From contig AZLU01000152.1 in the NCBI GenBank assembly GCA_002224055.1, forward strand, positions 35,781-99,780: DNA of 64,000 bases, in the 5' to 3' direction. The notes beneath the pieces are model-generated. The model was not told the DNA's origin and made no database searches. It was given only the letters and a program-made list of their open reading frames with translations. Of the stretch, positions 11,263-22,012 are shown in pieces; the stretch's first letter is position 1; the number at the start of each line of letters is the position of its first letter. Source of the DNA: Pezizomycotina sp. ARF18 (Eukaryota; Ascomycota). Made by a program: the position numbers and the translations under genes.

Positions 11263-13407
11263 ATGGCTCGAAACGTACCATCTCGAGCTGGCGGTGGCGG
11301 TACAGGAGGCCATCACCTTCTGCATTCGCACAACGCAGCTTGATTCTTACAAAAAATCAGCAAAAGATACACACACCCAAACCTCTACAAACCAGAGTTT
11401 TGCTGCAACTGCTGCTGCAAGAAAAGCGAAAGCTGCCAGTGTGTTTAAGAACGACATCGAAGACAGCTCTTCCTCGGAGTCTCTAGACGAGGACAGCAGT
11501 ACGGGCGAAACGGAATCGAGCGACGAAGAGGACGACGAGGGATTTGTCAAGGGCCCCGTCCAACGTTTTGTGCGCAATGGCAAAAGTCAACAACTGCAAA
11601 GTCTCTTAAAAAGACGTCGGCTTCTTCTAACAAGAAAAGCCAAAGGACGGGGCCTGCAAGCAATCTCCAAAAAAACTCCCCCAAAGAACACGGCAAAGTC
11701 CTCTGCTGCCGTCAAAAACAAAAGGGTAACAACAAAAAACGTCAACTTTCGGACGACGACGAATACGATCCCGATGAAAGCCCAAAAAAGAAGGCCAAAA
11801 GAGTGAATTTTCAGAAGGAACCAGAGTTTATGCCAATCTCCAGCAGTATCTACGATGAAAACTCGGTCACTGAGAGCGACGACGACGATGACGAAGACCT
11901 TGTCTCTAGCGATAGTGAACTCTCGGAAGAAGACGGATCGGATGACCAGACAGCACAACGACAACGATGATGACGAAGATGGAGACGAAGACGCCGACTC
12001 TGTACTTGCTGAGGAAGAGATGTACATGGTCGAAACGGAAGCTGGAAACGCTGACTTTGATATCATGAAGATTATGACGGCGCATACGGATTCTCCTCCC
12101 CGAGTGGAGCTCCGACTTGATAAAGGAGGCTCAGAAGCTAGTTGATGGCGAGGAGGCCGGTTTGAAGGCCCCAGCAAATACTCCTATCCGTACTCCTTCG
12201 CGCCGGAGGTCGTCTATAATGTCCAACTCATCTGCCGGGTCCGACGATGAATTCCCTTGGTTCGATCGGGACGACTCTGCTCTGAAGTACGTTATCAATA
12301 CTCATGGTTACTTTGACGATGAGCTGGACGAGTTGGAGCTTGAAGGCGACGTTTTTTACTCTTCTGCAGACGATGGCACAGATGGGGGAAGCTCTTGCGA
12401 GGAATCCGGTTCGACGACCGATGATGACGCTACGGACCTCGATGGTAAGTTATTTTTTAAAAGCGTCTCATTGGTTGTTGACCAACGTGCGGAAATTTCT
12501 TTCTCCCTCCTCGCTAACGATTGAAAAAAATCAAATAAAAAGAAACTCCCGTTGTCAGTGCCAAAGCTCGCAAGAATGACCCATTGCCCAGATCTGAAAA
12601 GGCGCCAAATACTGCTGAGAAGACCCCGCAGAAAGGAACAGCCGCACCGATCGGCCCGAAGCTTGGCAGCTTCGTTTGTGACCCTAGGCCGCCTGATCTG
12701 CCTTATGATGGAAAGAACGAAACCGTCTTCTTGCACCCTCGGTGGCTTAGCGAGAGCAGCGACTGTGCGGTCACTGGCAGCAGGACTGAAAGCGATTGTG
12801 ATTACAGCGGTCCCTCCCGTAGGCAATCTACCACCAGCGGAGATCCGGAGCTAGCTTCTGCCGCATTCACGCCAGCTGCCTTCTCTGCTAGGAACATGGA
12901 CAATACCTTGGTTCCCAATGCTCTTTTCTCTTCCCCTGCCATCATCTTGGCGAAGTCCTCTACTCTTCGTCGGAAGAGTATGATTTTGAGGATGAGGCTA
13001 GCGAGATTGAGGATGAACACGAGAAGCTCATCGACAAGTACCTGGAGCTTTCATCCTCTGAAGGCGAGTCTGATGATGGCGGCGAGCAAGATACACCGCA
13101 ATCGAACTTACCCCGCGTCGCCCTCCACCGCATCCTCCGTCAATGCCACCCCTCAGGAAGCCATGTTGTCTCGCTGGGATCAAGTGTCCGTCACCGCTTT
13201 TAGGAAGCGCCAGATCGAACACCAACAACGTATCAAAGATGGAAAGCAAAATGTCTACGGCCACGGAGTCTATAAAGGCAGGATCAACCGTGCCAACTTT
13301 AACGTTACGCCAACGCGCAAGAAGAATCCAAGAATAACTTCAAGGTTCCCATGAAGCCTCGTCCTGCGGTGTCTACGCCGACCAGACGTCAGTCGTACTA
13401 CCTATAA
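11263..13407 (+). CDS. IFH1/CRF1-like regulator of ribosomal protein genes
   Basis: It resembles the fungal IFH1/CRF1 group, cofactors that in yeast act with the forkhead protein FHL1 on ribosomal-protein promoters. The start at ATG 11263 reads MARNVPSRAGGGGTGGHHLL and then shifts frame. Next come acidic Ser/Asp/Glu blocks (SSSSESLDEDSSTGE, LSDDDEYDPDESPKKKAKRV) alternating with basic runs, as in nuclear chromatin proteins. The central block EFPWFDRDDSALKYVINTHG followed by DDELDELELEGDVFYSSADD is the best match to the CRF1-type domain. A clean intron lies at 12445-12542 (GTAAGT, CTAAC, AAG). The C-terminal part has RWDQVSVTAFRKRQIEHQQR and an acidic EYDFEDEASEIEDEHEKL segment in another frame. 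The stop is at 13405-13407. About 680 residues are expected. At least five frame switches are needed. The family name rests on the PWF-type block and overall layout, so it is probable rather than certain. Confidence 0.65.
12445..12542 (+). other. Spliceosomal intron in the IFH1/CRF1-like gene
   Basis: Donor GTAAGT follows the codon run for DATDLDG. A GCTAACG branch-like site lies at about 12513, and AG ends at 12542. The joined codons continue as ETPVVSAKARKNDPLP. Confidence 0.75.
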
Positions 13408-16082
13408 ACGAAAGTCGACATTTGTTTCAACCTATATGCTTTTGACTGCTTTGCAGAGAGAGAAAATTTTATGCACACGCATCACTACAAAATCCATACG
13501 ACTACGAATGGATATTTCGACATTTTAACCCTTTCTTATCACCTGTTTAACAAAAACACCGAAACCAAATATCTTTCTTCGAATAAAGAGGTAAAAAATT
13601 AGGGATAGACATTCGGATCTTCTTACCATTTCTTCTTCTCACCAAAAAGCAAAAACATATGGTATGGATACACAATAAACAACATTAACTGGAAGACAAA
13701 ATATGGGTTTTCATTAACCAGGAAAAGCATACGTTATTTTTTTTAGAAAAACATTCCTTAGCTTTCTAATTTCCTTCCTGTCAGCTAAACTTAACACACT
13801 TTTTCTTTACATCTCAACATTTCTTTTCTTGTCCTTTCCTTTTCTTTCTTCTAGGTCCTAGTTTATAATTTCATTATCACATAGGTCTTAAAGTCATATT
13901 CTCGATCCGAACGATTTTCCTTATATACACTCTCGTTACTCTCCTTTGTACATTTCCTTCCGTTTAGGCTTTCTCTTTTTCTTCTTTCCATTTGAATTCG
14001 ATATCCTTATGGACAAAAGTTCGAGTTTCTTTTCCTTTTCTCTCTCTTTTCTTTCTTCTAAGCGGATAGGAGCATGTTGTGCATATGGCAGTGTAACACA
14101 GGAGGACTTATTCTATTGTTCTTTTTTATTTCACGAGGTTTATGATCCTACGAGGGAAGGTGTTTTTTATTTCCTTGTATCTTCATCTTTCCTTGACTTT
14201 TTTTTTTCGTGTTAATACTTATTTCTTTGTACTCTGATTCTTTCTTTTCTCTTCTCTGGTGTATTATTTCCTTCGGTCACGAATTTTCTTGCATGATACG
14301 GACGTTCTTGATTTTTTTTTTTTTCTGTTCTGTTTTCCTTTTCTCCTCCTCTATTCTTACTGTTCGACACGGCCTGTTTCCCTTTTCTTCTTACCATTGC
14401 AAGAATAACGGCGTACTCCATTTTATGATCATGGCAAATTTTACCATGCCAGTCTATGAGACGCCATTTTTACGACTGTATATGTTCTCCTGTGCGTTCA
14501 AAAGTACACGAGTGACGGCCTTGTATTCCCCTATTTCGCCTAACTTTTTATCTCTATTTTCTTTTATTTCCTCGTTGTCTACGGTTCAAACGGTTTACAT
14601 GCTTTGGTCAACGGTGTTTCTCTGCTCTTTTTTCGTTCTTGCTTTCTCCTAAACAGAAATCCTTTTTTTTTTTTTTTTTTACACCTTTTCCTTCGCGATG
14701 ATAGTTTTTTTTAAGTCGTACTCTTACTCTTATTAACGATGAAAACAAAGAAATAATATGATCTTTATAAGTGTACATTGAAACAACGAAAAAAAGGATG
14801 GAAATGGCCATATATATGGAGATATATTATTTTTGTTATTATTATTATTATTATATTATTAAGTATTCTTTCCTCGTGTATGTAATCGTCTTTAGGATAG
14901 TTTTTTACGTAGTTCAAAACGAATTTCGAAGTTACTTTTTCTCTTGATCTTGACGAGATACTCTATTTCATCCTATTCTTCAAATGGGTGAAGTCTACGT
15001 GGCTTTCGTGACAATACTATAGCTAGAACTCTTGAAAAAACAAATATCTAGAACGTATGTACAACCTCGATGGTTCTTTTGCCTGAACAAGCGGGGCATT
15101 ATAAACCAATGATGAGTAGTCCGTATATAGTTCATTTTTGCGCCCAAAAAAACAAAACTTTAACCCTCCGATTCTTCTTTTATATAAGGATCTTACGCCA
15201 AATCCGAATACTGAAGTAGAAAGAACTCCCTTTTCTTCTTCCCCATCCCAGGTGCGTCAAATAGCTCCTCTATAGCTCTCAAAATTAAAAAAAAAATTAA
15301 AAAAAAAAAATACAATAGAAAAAAATAAGGCGCTTTTCCTGTCCCGACCCTGCGGATACATTTTTCCCTATCGAATTAGCCCTTTTTTTCTGTAAACTAG
15401 GATCAAGCTAGAAAACAACGACAGTAAGCTACATTATCTGATATCTCTCTAATCTTACATTGTGCATTATCCTCCACATCAAAGCAGTACCCGACGAGGA
15501 TAATTCGATAAGGAGACGCAATGCACGGTTTTTTCTTATCTACACATTGCATGAAAAGGTATCTCGAAATATTTCTAACACGCCTGAGCGGTATCGATAT
15601 GAATTACATTTGAGTCATTCAATATAATTTCTCCCCAGTGAGCAAAATGCAAGAAGCACCATGTGGTACTACAGCTCGAGATCATTGGTGCTTTATTCTC
15701 ATTCCTGTTTTATCCTTTTCTAAACAATGTTCCCGTGGTGTACCAGATATATGGTATTTATGGCTGCTGCATATCTCACATTTTTGACGTCACGCATGTT
15801 TATTTCTGAATGGGCTGTGCGGCATTATAGTAATGACGAAAACCGAGATGAAGTAAATTGATATTGTGATATCTAAATCTCGTGATAGCATTGGATAAGC
15901 AGTAGCAGTAGCAGTAGATAAAGAAATACTCCGTAGCCGTTGAATTTTCTCCTGCGACCATAATGATCGTGAAGAGTTCTAAGAAAAAAAGGAAGATTGG
16001 AAAGGACAAACATCGGCAAAAAAAGAAACGAAAACAGAGAGATATTAAACGCCAAATTTCCCCGGATGATGGCTAGCCATTG

Positions 16083-16113
<31 letters not shown>

Positions 16114-16243
16114 CAAAGAAAAATCAAACTCTCAGAGGGAAAAGAAGAGACGAGAAGAGCGCATTCCAAAAGCTCCCAAGCTGTCGCTCCGCATTGCCTA
16201 TAAGATGGAAGATTTCCGAATTCGAGCTTTTCGTTTTTGTTTA
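13408..16243. other. T-rich intergenic stretch, no gene accepted
   Basis: This 2.8-kb stretch lies between convergent genes, so it holds the two 3' ends. It is pyrimidine-rich on the plus strand from 13.7 to 14.7 kb, which creates Phe/Ser-rich open frames (13946-14652) without motifs. Further along are AT-rich sequence, short poly-A runs near 15.3 kb and A29 at 16083-16111. Confidence 0.5.
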
Positions 16244-16927
16244 CTACTTGGCGTAGCTCTTGACCCACTGCTTCGCCGTCTTCTCGAACTGCGCGCGGTT
16301 GTTCTTGTACTCTTCCGCGATGCTGGTCTCGACCGCGTCGTCCCTATCACAGAAATTCCGTTAGCCTCACTCCATATTACCACAACCCCTCCCCCTCCAA
16401 AAAGCAAGAAAGAACAAAAACCTACGGATTAGCCTCACCAGCAACTCCATCGCCATCTCCAATACCTGTCCCACCTTACAGCTCGGCTTCCAACTATCGC
16501 TCCTCAATATCCCAAGACACATACTCCCCTTCTCATCATTGCTAACATTCGGATGGTAAATCTTCGTCTTAAACGATAAAGTAGGCGGTTTAAACGGGTA
16601 TTCGGGGGGTAGGGTAGGAGGAGGTTGAAGGTGCCGCCGTGGTAGATTGATTGTTTGGTGGGGAGAGTTTGATATTCCATTTGAAGAGATCGGAGTCGTC
16701 GGGTTCAACTTTTATTCCGTCGAGGGGGGTGGAGCGGACTTCGTTAGTTCCTGGGGGGAGGGTTATTAGTTTTGGTATTTGGGATGGAGGGTGATGAGTG
16801 TTATGGATGGTTTGAAGGGATGTGTGTGATGCGCGAATGCGTGAATCAAGCAGTAAAGTACAAGTGGAGTTTAAGCTAATGGAGCTTGCCGTTTTACCTT
16901 CGTGATCCTCCTGAGTGCCGTCGACAT
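16244..16927 (-). CDS. Ubiquitin-conjugating enzyme E2
   Basis: It carries activated ubiquitin as a thioester and passes it to substrates with E3 ligases. Exon 1 (16898-16927) is only ten codons, MSTALRRITK. Intron 1 is 16751-16897, exon 2 is 16426-16750, intron 2 is 16344-16425, and exon 3 runs to the stop at 16244. The UBC fold is recognisable throughout: a PLDGIKVEPDDSDLFKWNI segment, LPPEYPFKPPTLSFKTK, the HPN motif in IYHPNVSNDEKGSMCLGIL with the catalytic Cys ten residues after the Asn, DSWKPSCKVGQVLEMAMELL, and an end with SIAEEYKNNRAQFEK and KQWVKSYAK. Restoring four missing bases gives about 152 residues, a normal single-domain E2. It is of the UBC4/5-like type by feel, but the exact E2 class is not certain. 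Its 3' end faces the IFH1-like gene. Confidence 0.9.
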
Positions 16928-17727
16928 TGTTTCTCAGGTATCTAATTATCCGTAATGGAAAAAGTCGCTGTTGTAAAGTACGAGAAAGAAGACCGTGAAA
17001 GAGAAAAGCTAGTTTTTAAAAGCACGCAGCGAACGATGTTCGTTGAAGAAAAGGTGTTGGTGGCGGGAAGGCAACTCAGAAGGTTGAAGAGGTGAGTTGT
17101 AGGTTGAGTTGTGAGGCTGAGAGAAAGGGAAAGGCAAGCTCCGGTTAATTTATAGGGCAGCGCCAGAAAAAATTAAGCACCGGAACATTCCGTCCGTCGA
17201 ATGTCCAACGTCGTGGGAATCTCATCGAATAGAGTCATTGTCACTCCCATGCAAAAAACCGTCCAATGGAATTGTAAGGAGCAATCGCAAACACCTCGAC
17301 TTGTACATCAGCTTGCATAGAAATTGGAAGAAATAAAAGACATCGGCATCATCTTCTAGTGATGTTCCTAGGGACAAAGTCCGGATTTCCACTCTATCTA
17401 TTTCTCGAAATCGATAGAAAGAAAGCTAAAAATGATACAAACGACAAAAAAATCAAAAACTGCGCCGAACTTTTCAAGTCGTCGGATTTAGTATATTTTC
17501 TATCATAAAAAAAAGCCTAGAACATTCAAAACGCCCGCTAACGATGCGCCTTTCTTGTATGAATGTGCATATGTTCTAATTCCATAAACGTGGAGAGCTT
17601 TCATGTAACCCAAAGGCGAAAAGTAAAAAGATCACTTATGTTTCGTCAAAAGAATAATAATAATAATTTTCCACAAATAAAAGATCCAATGGCATTGCAC
17701 AGAAGAAAGCCACCGGCGTTTGTATGC
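16928..17727. other. Intergenic, E2 promoter side
   Basis: AT-rich sequence between the start of the leftward E2 gene and the 3' end of the leftward kinase gene. It holds a CT/GA-biased block at about 17040-17140 (CT-rich on the minus strand), which may be the E2 promoter. No gene is seen. The open frame at 17563-17754 lies mostly here and runs into the kinase 3' end. Confidence 0.35.
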
Positions 17728-19759
17728 TCAAATAAATATTTGTATGCAACGTGATTCTATCCTCCTCGTTTGATTGCGAGCCTTCGCGATCCTTTTCAAA
17801 GCTCTAAAGTAGTTATCCGTGACGCTAGATGCGGTAAAGCTGAATCCACCAAACAGGTCATCCTGGCGGTCCTACTGACCGAGCCCATGGGGAAAAAAGA
17901 AGTCGTGACGACGGACTCATCGGGGCTTCCGTGAACTTGACGCAAGTTTTCCGCGAGCTCGGGTCAGTGATGATGGCGAAATGGTGCCGTAAGTTCACGC
18001 CGCTCGAGCTTAGCCCAGTCAATCTTGCGGAAGAAGCGGTGCTTCTTGATGTTTCCAGATCTTTCGGCATGTTTGCACCGAGGCGGCGGTTCGTTTCCTT
18101 GCGGAGGAACCTGGTGAGAAGATCCTTGGCGTCCGGCGAGAGGAGAACGGCAACTTGAGCTTCTGTTCTGAATTTTCTGGAGGATACGATCGTAGTTGGA
18201 GCCAGCTGTTTGTAGCAATGAGTCAGAAACTGTCTTGCATACATATTCGCGCGGGGGAAGGAAAGAAATTGAGGAAAACTCACGAATGGCGGGCTCCCAG
18301 TAAGGAGATCATACATCACGGCACCCAAGCTCCACAATCAACTTCGAATCCGTAGCTCTTCCCTGCAAGATTTCGGGAGCCATGTACTCCGGAGTTCCAA
18401 GCAAACTCTTGCAGCGACCACCGTCTTCAGCTACCTTGCTCAGACCAAAGTCAGTTAGCAGCAGGTGGCCGGTGTGGTCGAGCAGGCAGTTTTCCGGCTT
18501 GAGGTCGCGGTAGACGACACGACGTTGTGGTGGAGGTGGGCCAGCGCTAGCACCAGTTCGGCAACGTAGAAGCTCGCCGTATCCTCGGGGAACATCCTCT
18601 CCGTAGCGAGGTAGTTATACAGCTCTCCTCCCTGGGCGTATTCCAGAATAAGGTAAAGCTTCTGCTGGTCCTGGAACGCGTATAGCTTGACGACAAAAGG
18701 ATGTTGCACGGCTTCGAGTATTGCACGCTCGGTCCTGGTCTGCTGCACCATCTTCGTGTGCACGACGAGCGAAGCCTTCTTAAGCTGCTTCTGTGCAAAA
18801 AGACGGCCGGTAGTTTGTGGCCGCACGAGGATGACGGTTCCATAACTAGTTGAGGAGGTCAGAATTTATACTTCTATTATCAATTCGAGCTATGTATACT
18901 CACGTTCCCTTCGAGCACTTGATAGGCTCGAAGTCCTCCGCAACATCTCCTCTTAGCCGGACCATCTGCGACATGCTCCTGGAGCGCACGATTGGCGAAC
19001 GAATCCTCCTCCAACGGACTTCGTAGCTGGTATCCGTCCCTCCGGAAGCATTGCTCGCGTGATCGTCAGCTGCGAAAAGACTTCTCAGCACCGTTCGTCG
19101 TGTCGACAGCCAGCTGAGGGAACCCCGCACCGCGAGCTTCGCGCAGAGAGTCGAAAGCGAAGAAACCCAGAACCAGGACGTGGCGGGCTAAGTCGCTTCG
19201 AGAACACAATCGGAACCGGAGCAGCGCCCGTAGTCCATTAACCTCCTTGGCCCCGCCGTTGATCGCATCCGGCTGCGGCGACGTAGACGAGGACGAAACC
19301 CGATCCTTCGTCGACGGGGATAGCCTGCTTCTTGTTCTTATTTTTCTTCTTATTTTTTCTTCTTCTTCTTCCCTCCCGCACCCGGTCCGCCGCTAGGGCT
19401 TCCGCCGCAGAGCTTTCGGTAACTTCGTCTTTCAGATCGCCGAATCGTCCATTGCTCTCCTTGTCGGTAAGTCGCTGTCGGAGGTGGCGGCTTCGTCGGT
19501 AGGAACAGGCGCGCGGTTGAAACCCCTAGTAACAACGCTAGCGCGCCGCTCTTTCCTCCGAGTACGGGCTCCTCGAAGAGAACGTCGGCCATCTGGATGT
19601 CAATGTCCGGTCCAAGCAGATCCGTGGGGCTTTGGCGGGGAACCTCCGGCAAATCCGGGGAGAGCCAAGATCATCCTCGGGTGACCTACCGCATGGACCT
19701 AGCATTGGTAGCCTCCTTGGTGGGGCGGAAGTGTGAGTCGATAGAGTCGAAGTGGAACA
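17728..19759 (-). CDS. AGC-family protein kinase, S6K/psk1-like
   Basis: A Ser/Thr kinase of the AGC group, whose S6K members act below TORC1 on growth and translation. The start at ATG 19759 reads [20 protein letters not shown]. An acidic segment [19 protein letters not shown] follows, then a low-complexity linker. The kinase domain starts at EDFEPIK. It has a [20 protein letters not shown] region with the ATP-binding Lys, [60 protein letters not shown] with the catalytic loop, [20 protein letters not shown], and [14 protein letters not shown] as activation segment. [17 protein letters not shown] and [15 protein letters not shown] come later. The C-terminal AGC tail contains the hydrophobic motif [10 protein letters not shown]. 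Introns are 18846-18903 and 18206-18283. Several indels split the frame. The stop at 17728 is the first in-frame stop after the tail; expected length is about 630 residues. Group membership is secure; S6K versus another AGC class is inferred from the tail. Confidence 0.85.
18206..18283 (-). other. Intron in the kinase gene
   Basis: Minus-strand donor GTGAGT follows GSPPF, and the acceptor CAG precedes [14 protein letters not shown], restoring the expected kinase subdomain X order. Confidence 0.75.
18846..18903 (-). other. Intron in the kinase gene (58 bp)
   Basis: Minus-strand donor GTGAGT follows the start of the glycine-rich loop (KG-T) and acceptor CTAG precedes YGTVILV, so the glycine loop is rebuilt across the splice. 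Confidence 0.75.
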
Positions 19760-22012
19760 TCTTTCCTTTTTCCGAAGAATGTCTCCAAAGAAATTTTTTT
19801 TTAAAAAAAAAAAAGGAAAAATTTGATCTAGAGCTCCTCGATCCTCAAAAGAGTTGTATAAAGTCAATTTTGTAACTAAAAAGAAGCCAGAAAGGAAAGC
19901 CAACCACAAGAAAGGGAAACAGCAGTCAAATAATTAGTCTCGTGTTGCATTTCCCAACTGCATGCAATGCTGGTCTGCAAGAATTCATGGAGATTGGGGG
20001 AAGAAGGAATGTATACCAGTACGTACAGTAAATTAAATTTAATTATGTAAAAAATACGTTGTCTTTTGCACCTAGTCAGCAACCAGAGTACTCAGTCGCA
20101 ATAAGTTGCAACTGATAGATTGGATGTCTCGTTTGTGATATCCTTTCTATATATGTGAAATTGGTTGTCAATCTTCTTTGCCAACTAGGAGCGCTCAGGG
20201 TACAAGCCTCCGGACCCGAACGACAGCGATCAGGAGAAGCAGGATATCGCTTCCGCCGGGACAAAGCAGACGAAAACGGAAGAAGAGACGCTGCTGTCTT
20301 GTCGATGCCATAAAGAAAGATATTGGTAGATTTGTGAAGATAGTGAAAAGTAGACTGTCGCAAAAAGAGCTTTTTGTGTCCGTGATGAGTTGGTAAGTTG
20401 GTTGAAGTTGTGATGTTCTGAAGGAAAAAAAAAAGGAAAGGAAAGTAAGATTAAAAAAAAGGGAAATTAAAAATAGGGAAGTTAAAAAAATAAAATAAAA
20501 AATAAAATTTTCTAAGCAGAAATTTTTTTTTTTTTTTTTTTGCATTTAGAGTGCGGCTGGCTGATCCACTTTTTTTTTTTTAAACTGCAAACTTGCACGT
20601 GCATTGCACTTCTAAGATCGATCTCCTGCTTAAAATAAACTCTCCTCTCTGTTTCTGCTGGTATTCCCTAGAATGCGTTGTCCCTCCTCTGTCCCTCTTT
20701 TAAACGGGTAGCACGTCCAATAGATTTTCTAGAACCCTGGTATTGTATAAACAACACGCAACTACGGGATGTGCGTGCTTATAATTAAATTTCCTAAAAT
20801 AGAAATCTTCAACTTCCCCAGCCTTTAATTTTTTTTTTTTTCTAGCAAGTTGTGATTTGTGCCGTCCCACAAAGAGCAGTCCACGACACTTTGTTCATAG
20901 CTTAACATGAAAAAACAGGAAAAAAATTTTTTTTTTTTTTTTTGTTTGCCTGGTTAATTACATCTATCCATTGCACAAACCAATCGAATCTCGAAATGTA
21001 GAACGTGTATTGAGAACAGTTCCTTAGCAAAATGTTTCTCTTTTATATATAGATGATAATCATTATGTACTGTATGTATATATTTTTTGTGTTCATGATA
21101 CTTTAAATAACATGTGGACGTTCATAATATATTGATAAGTAAGAAATGAGCACCTAGAAAAAATGATACAAAAAATAAATGGAAAAGAACGCCTTCCTCT
21201 CTTATTTTTTTCGGTTGGAGCAAGTTATAAATGAGTCGTTATAGAATATGAAGAAAAAAAATGAAAAGTACAGACATCTCATGAAAGATTCTTGAACAGC
21301 GTGAAAAAGGAAGCTGAAAGGGATGCACAGCTTTCAAAAAAAAAAAAAAAAAAAAAAAAAAGGATAAACATATATGTAACAGCCGCCTACCATAAATATG
21401 CACAGATGCGCACACGGGACAGACTGTACTATACTTGTGAGGAAAGAAAAGATACTGAAAGAAAGAAAGCGGCCATGGCATGGAAAGAAGGGTATATATA
21501 TGTATAGAGAAATGGAAACTGTTCATGATAAGTTGTTGATGAAGGAAAGTAATTTTCCAATAAGGCGAGGAGCGAGAATTAGCAAATCAAAAAAGCGAAC
21601 GAAGCAGATATTTTTTTTGGTAGAAAGAAAAGTCCAAAGCAGAGTTATACGGGCAAAAGATGCGCAGAATGAAGAATTTTTGAAGTAGAGCCGTTGTGCA
21701 AGAAAATGAGGTAGAAAAATACACCAGTGACTTCGTTTCCAAAAGCATGATGAAAAATGGAAGAAAAAAAAAAAACGAAAGAAAAAATGCTCTAAAGGCC
21801 GTAATGTTGTCGTGAGTCCTTTTTTTTTTGCAGATGAAAGCGAGAGAAAGCGAATAATATAATTTGGCAAAGATTTTATAATAATAAAGGATGGGAGAAG
21901 AAAGAAGGCAGAATTGGAGGATAAATAAAGTTAGGGGGGAAATTATCAAAGGTGTATAGGGCATGTTATTAAGAATTAAAAGTTAAATGACGAGGAGCGA
22001 GGACGTATCCGT
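19760..22012. other. Intergenic, AT-rich with poly-A/T runs
   Basis: It holds the upstream region of the kinase gene, a small coding-like patch (20172-20398, listed separately), T-runs near 20520-20541, 20570-20580 and 20930-20943, and A26 at 21336-21361. Open frames at 21239-21964 run through these tracts and are rejected. Confidence 0.45.
20172..20398 (+). CDS. Small coding-like patch, unknown function
   Basis: Three plus frames stay open over a GC-richer patch preceded by a splice-acceptor-like CAACTAG. One frame reads SGYKPPDPNDSDQEKQDIAS then KQTKTEEETLL. A second continues as DAIKKDIGRFVKIVKSRLSQ and ends ELFVSVMSW before a stop at 20396-20398. The mix of charged and hydrophobic residues looks protein-like, but there is no known family, no certain start and no upstream exon. 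It could be the last exon of a small gene broken by an indel. Confidence 0.3.

Noticed and set aside
11587-12177. 196-codon minus frame over the IFH1-like gene
   Set aside because: It is the reverse of Asp/Glu/Ser-rich codons of the plus-strand gene, giving Ser/Val/Phe-rich nonsense without motifs.
13946-14652. Membrane protein in the T-rich region
   Set aside because: The hydrophobicity comes from pyrimidine-rich DNA (TTC/TTT/TCT codons); no conserved charged residues or splice sites.
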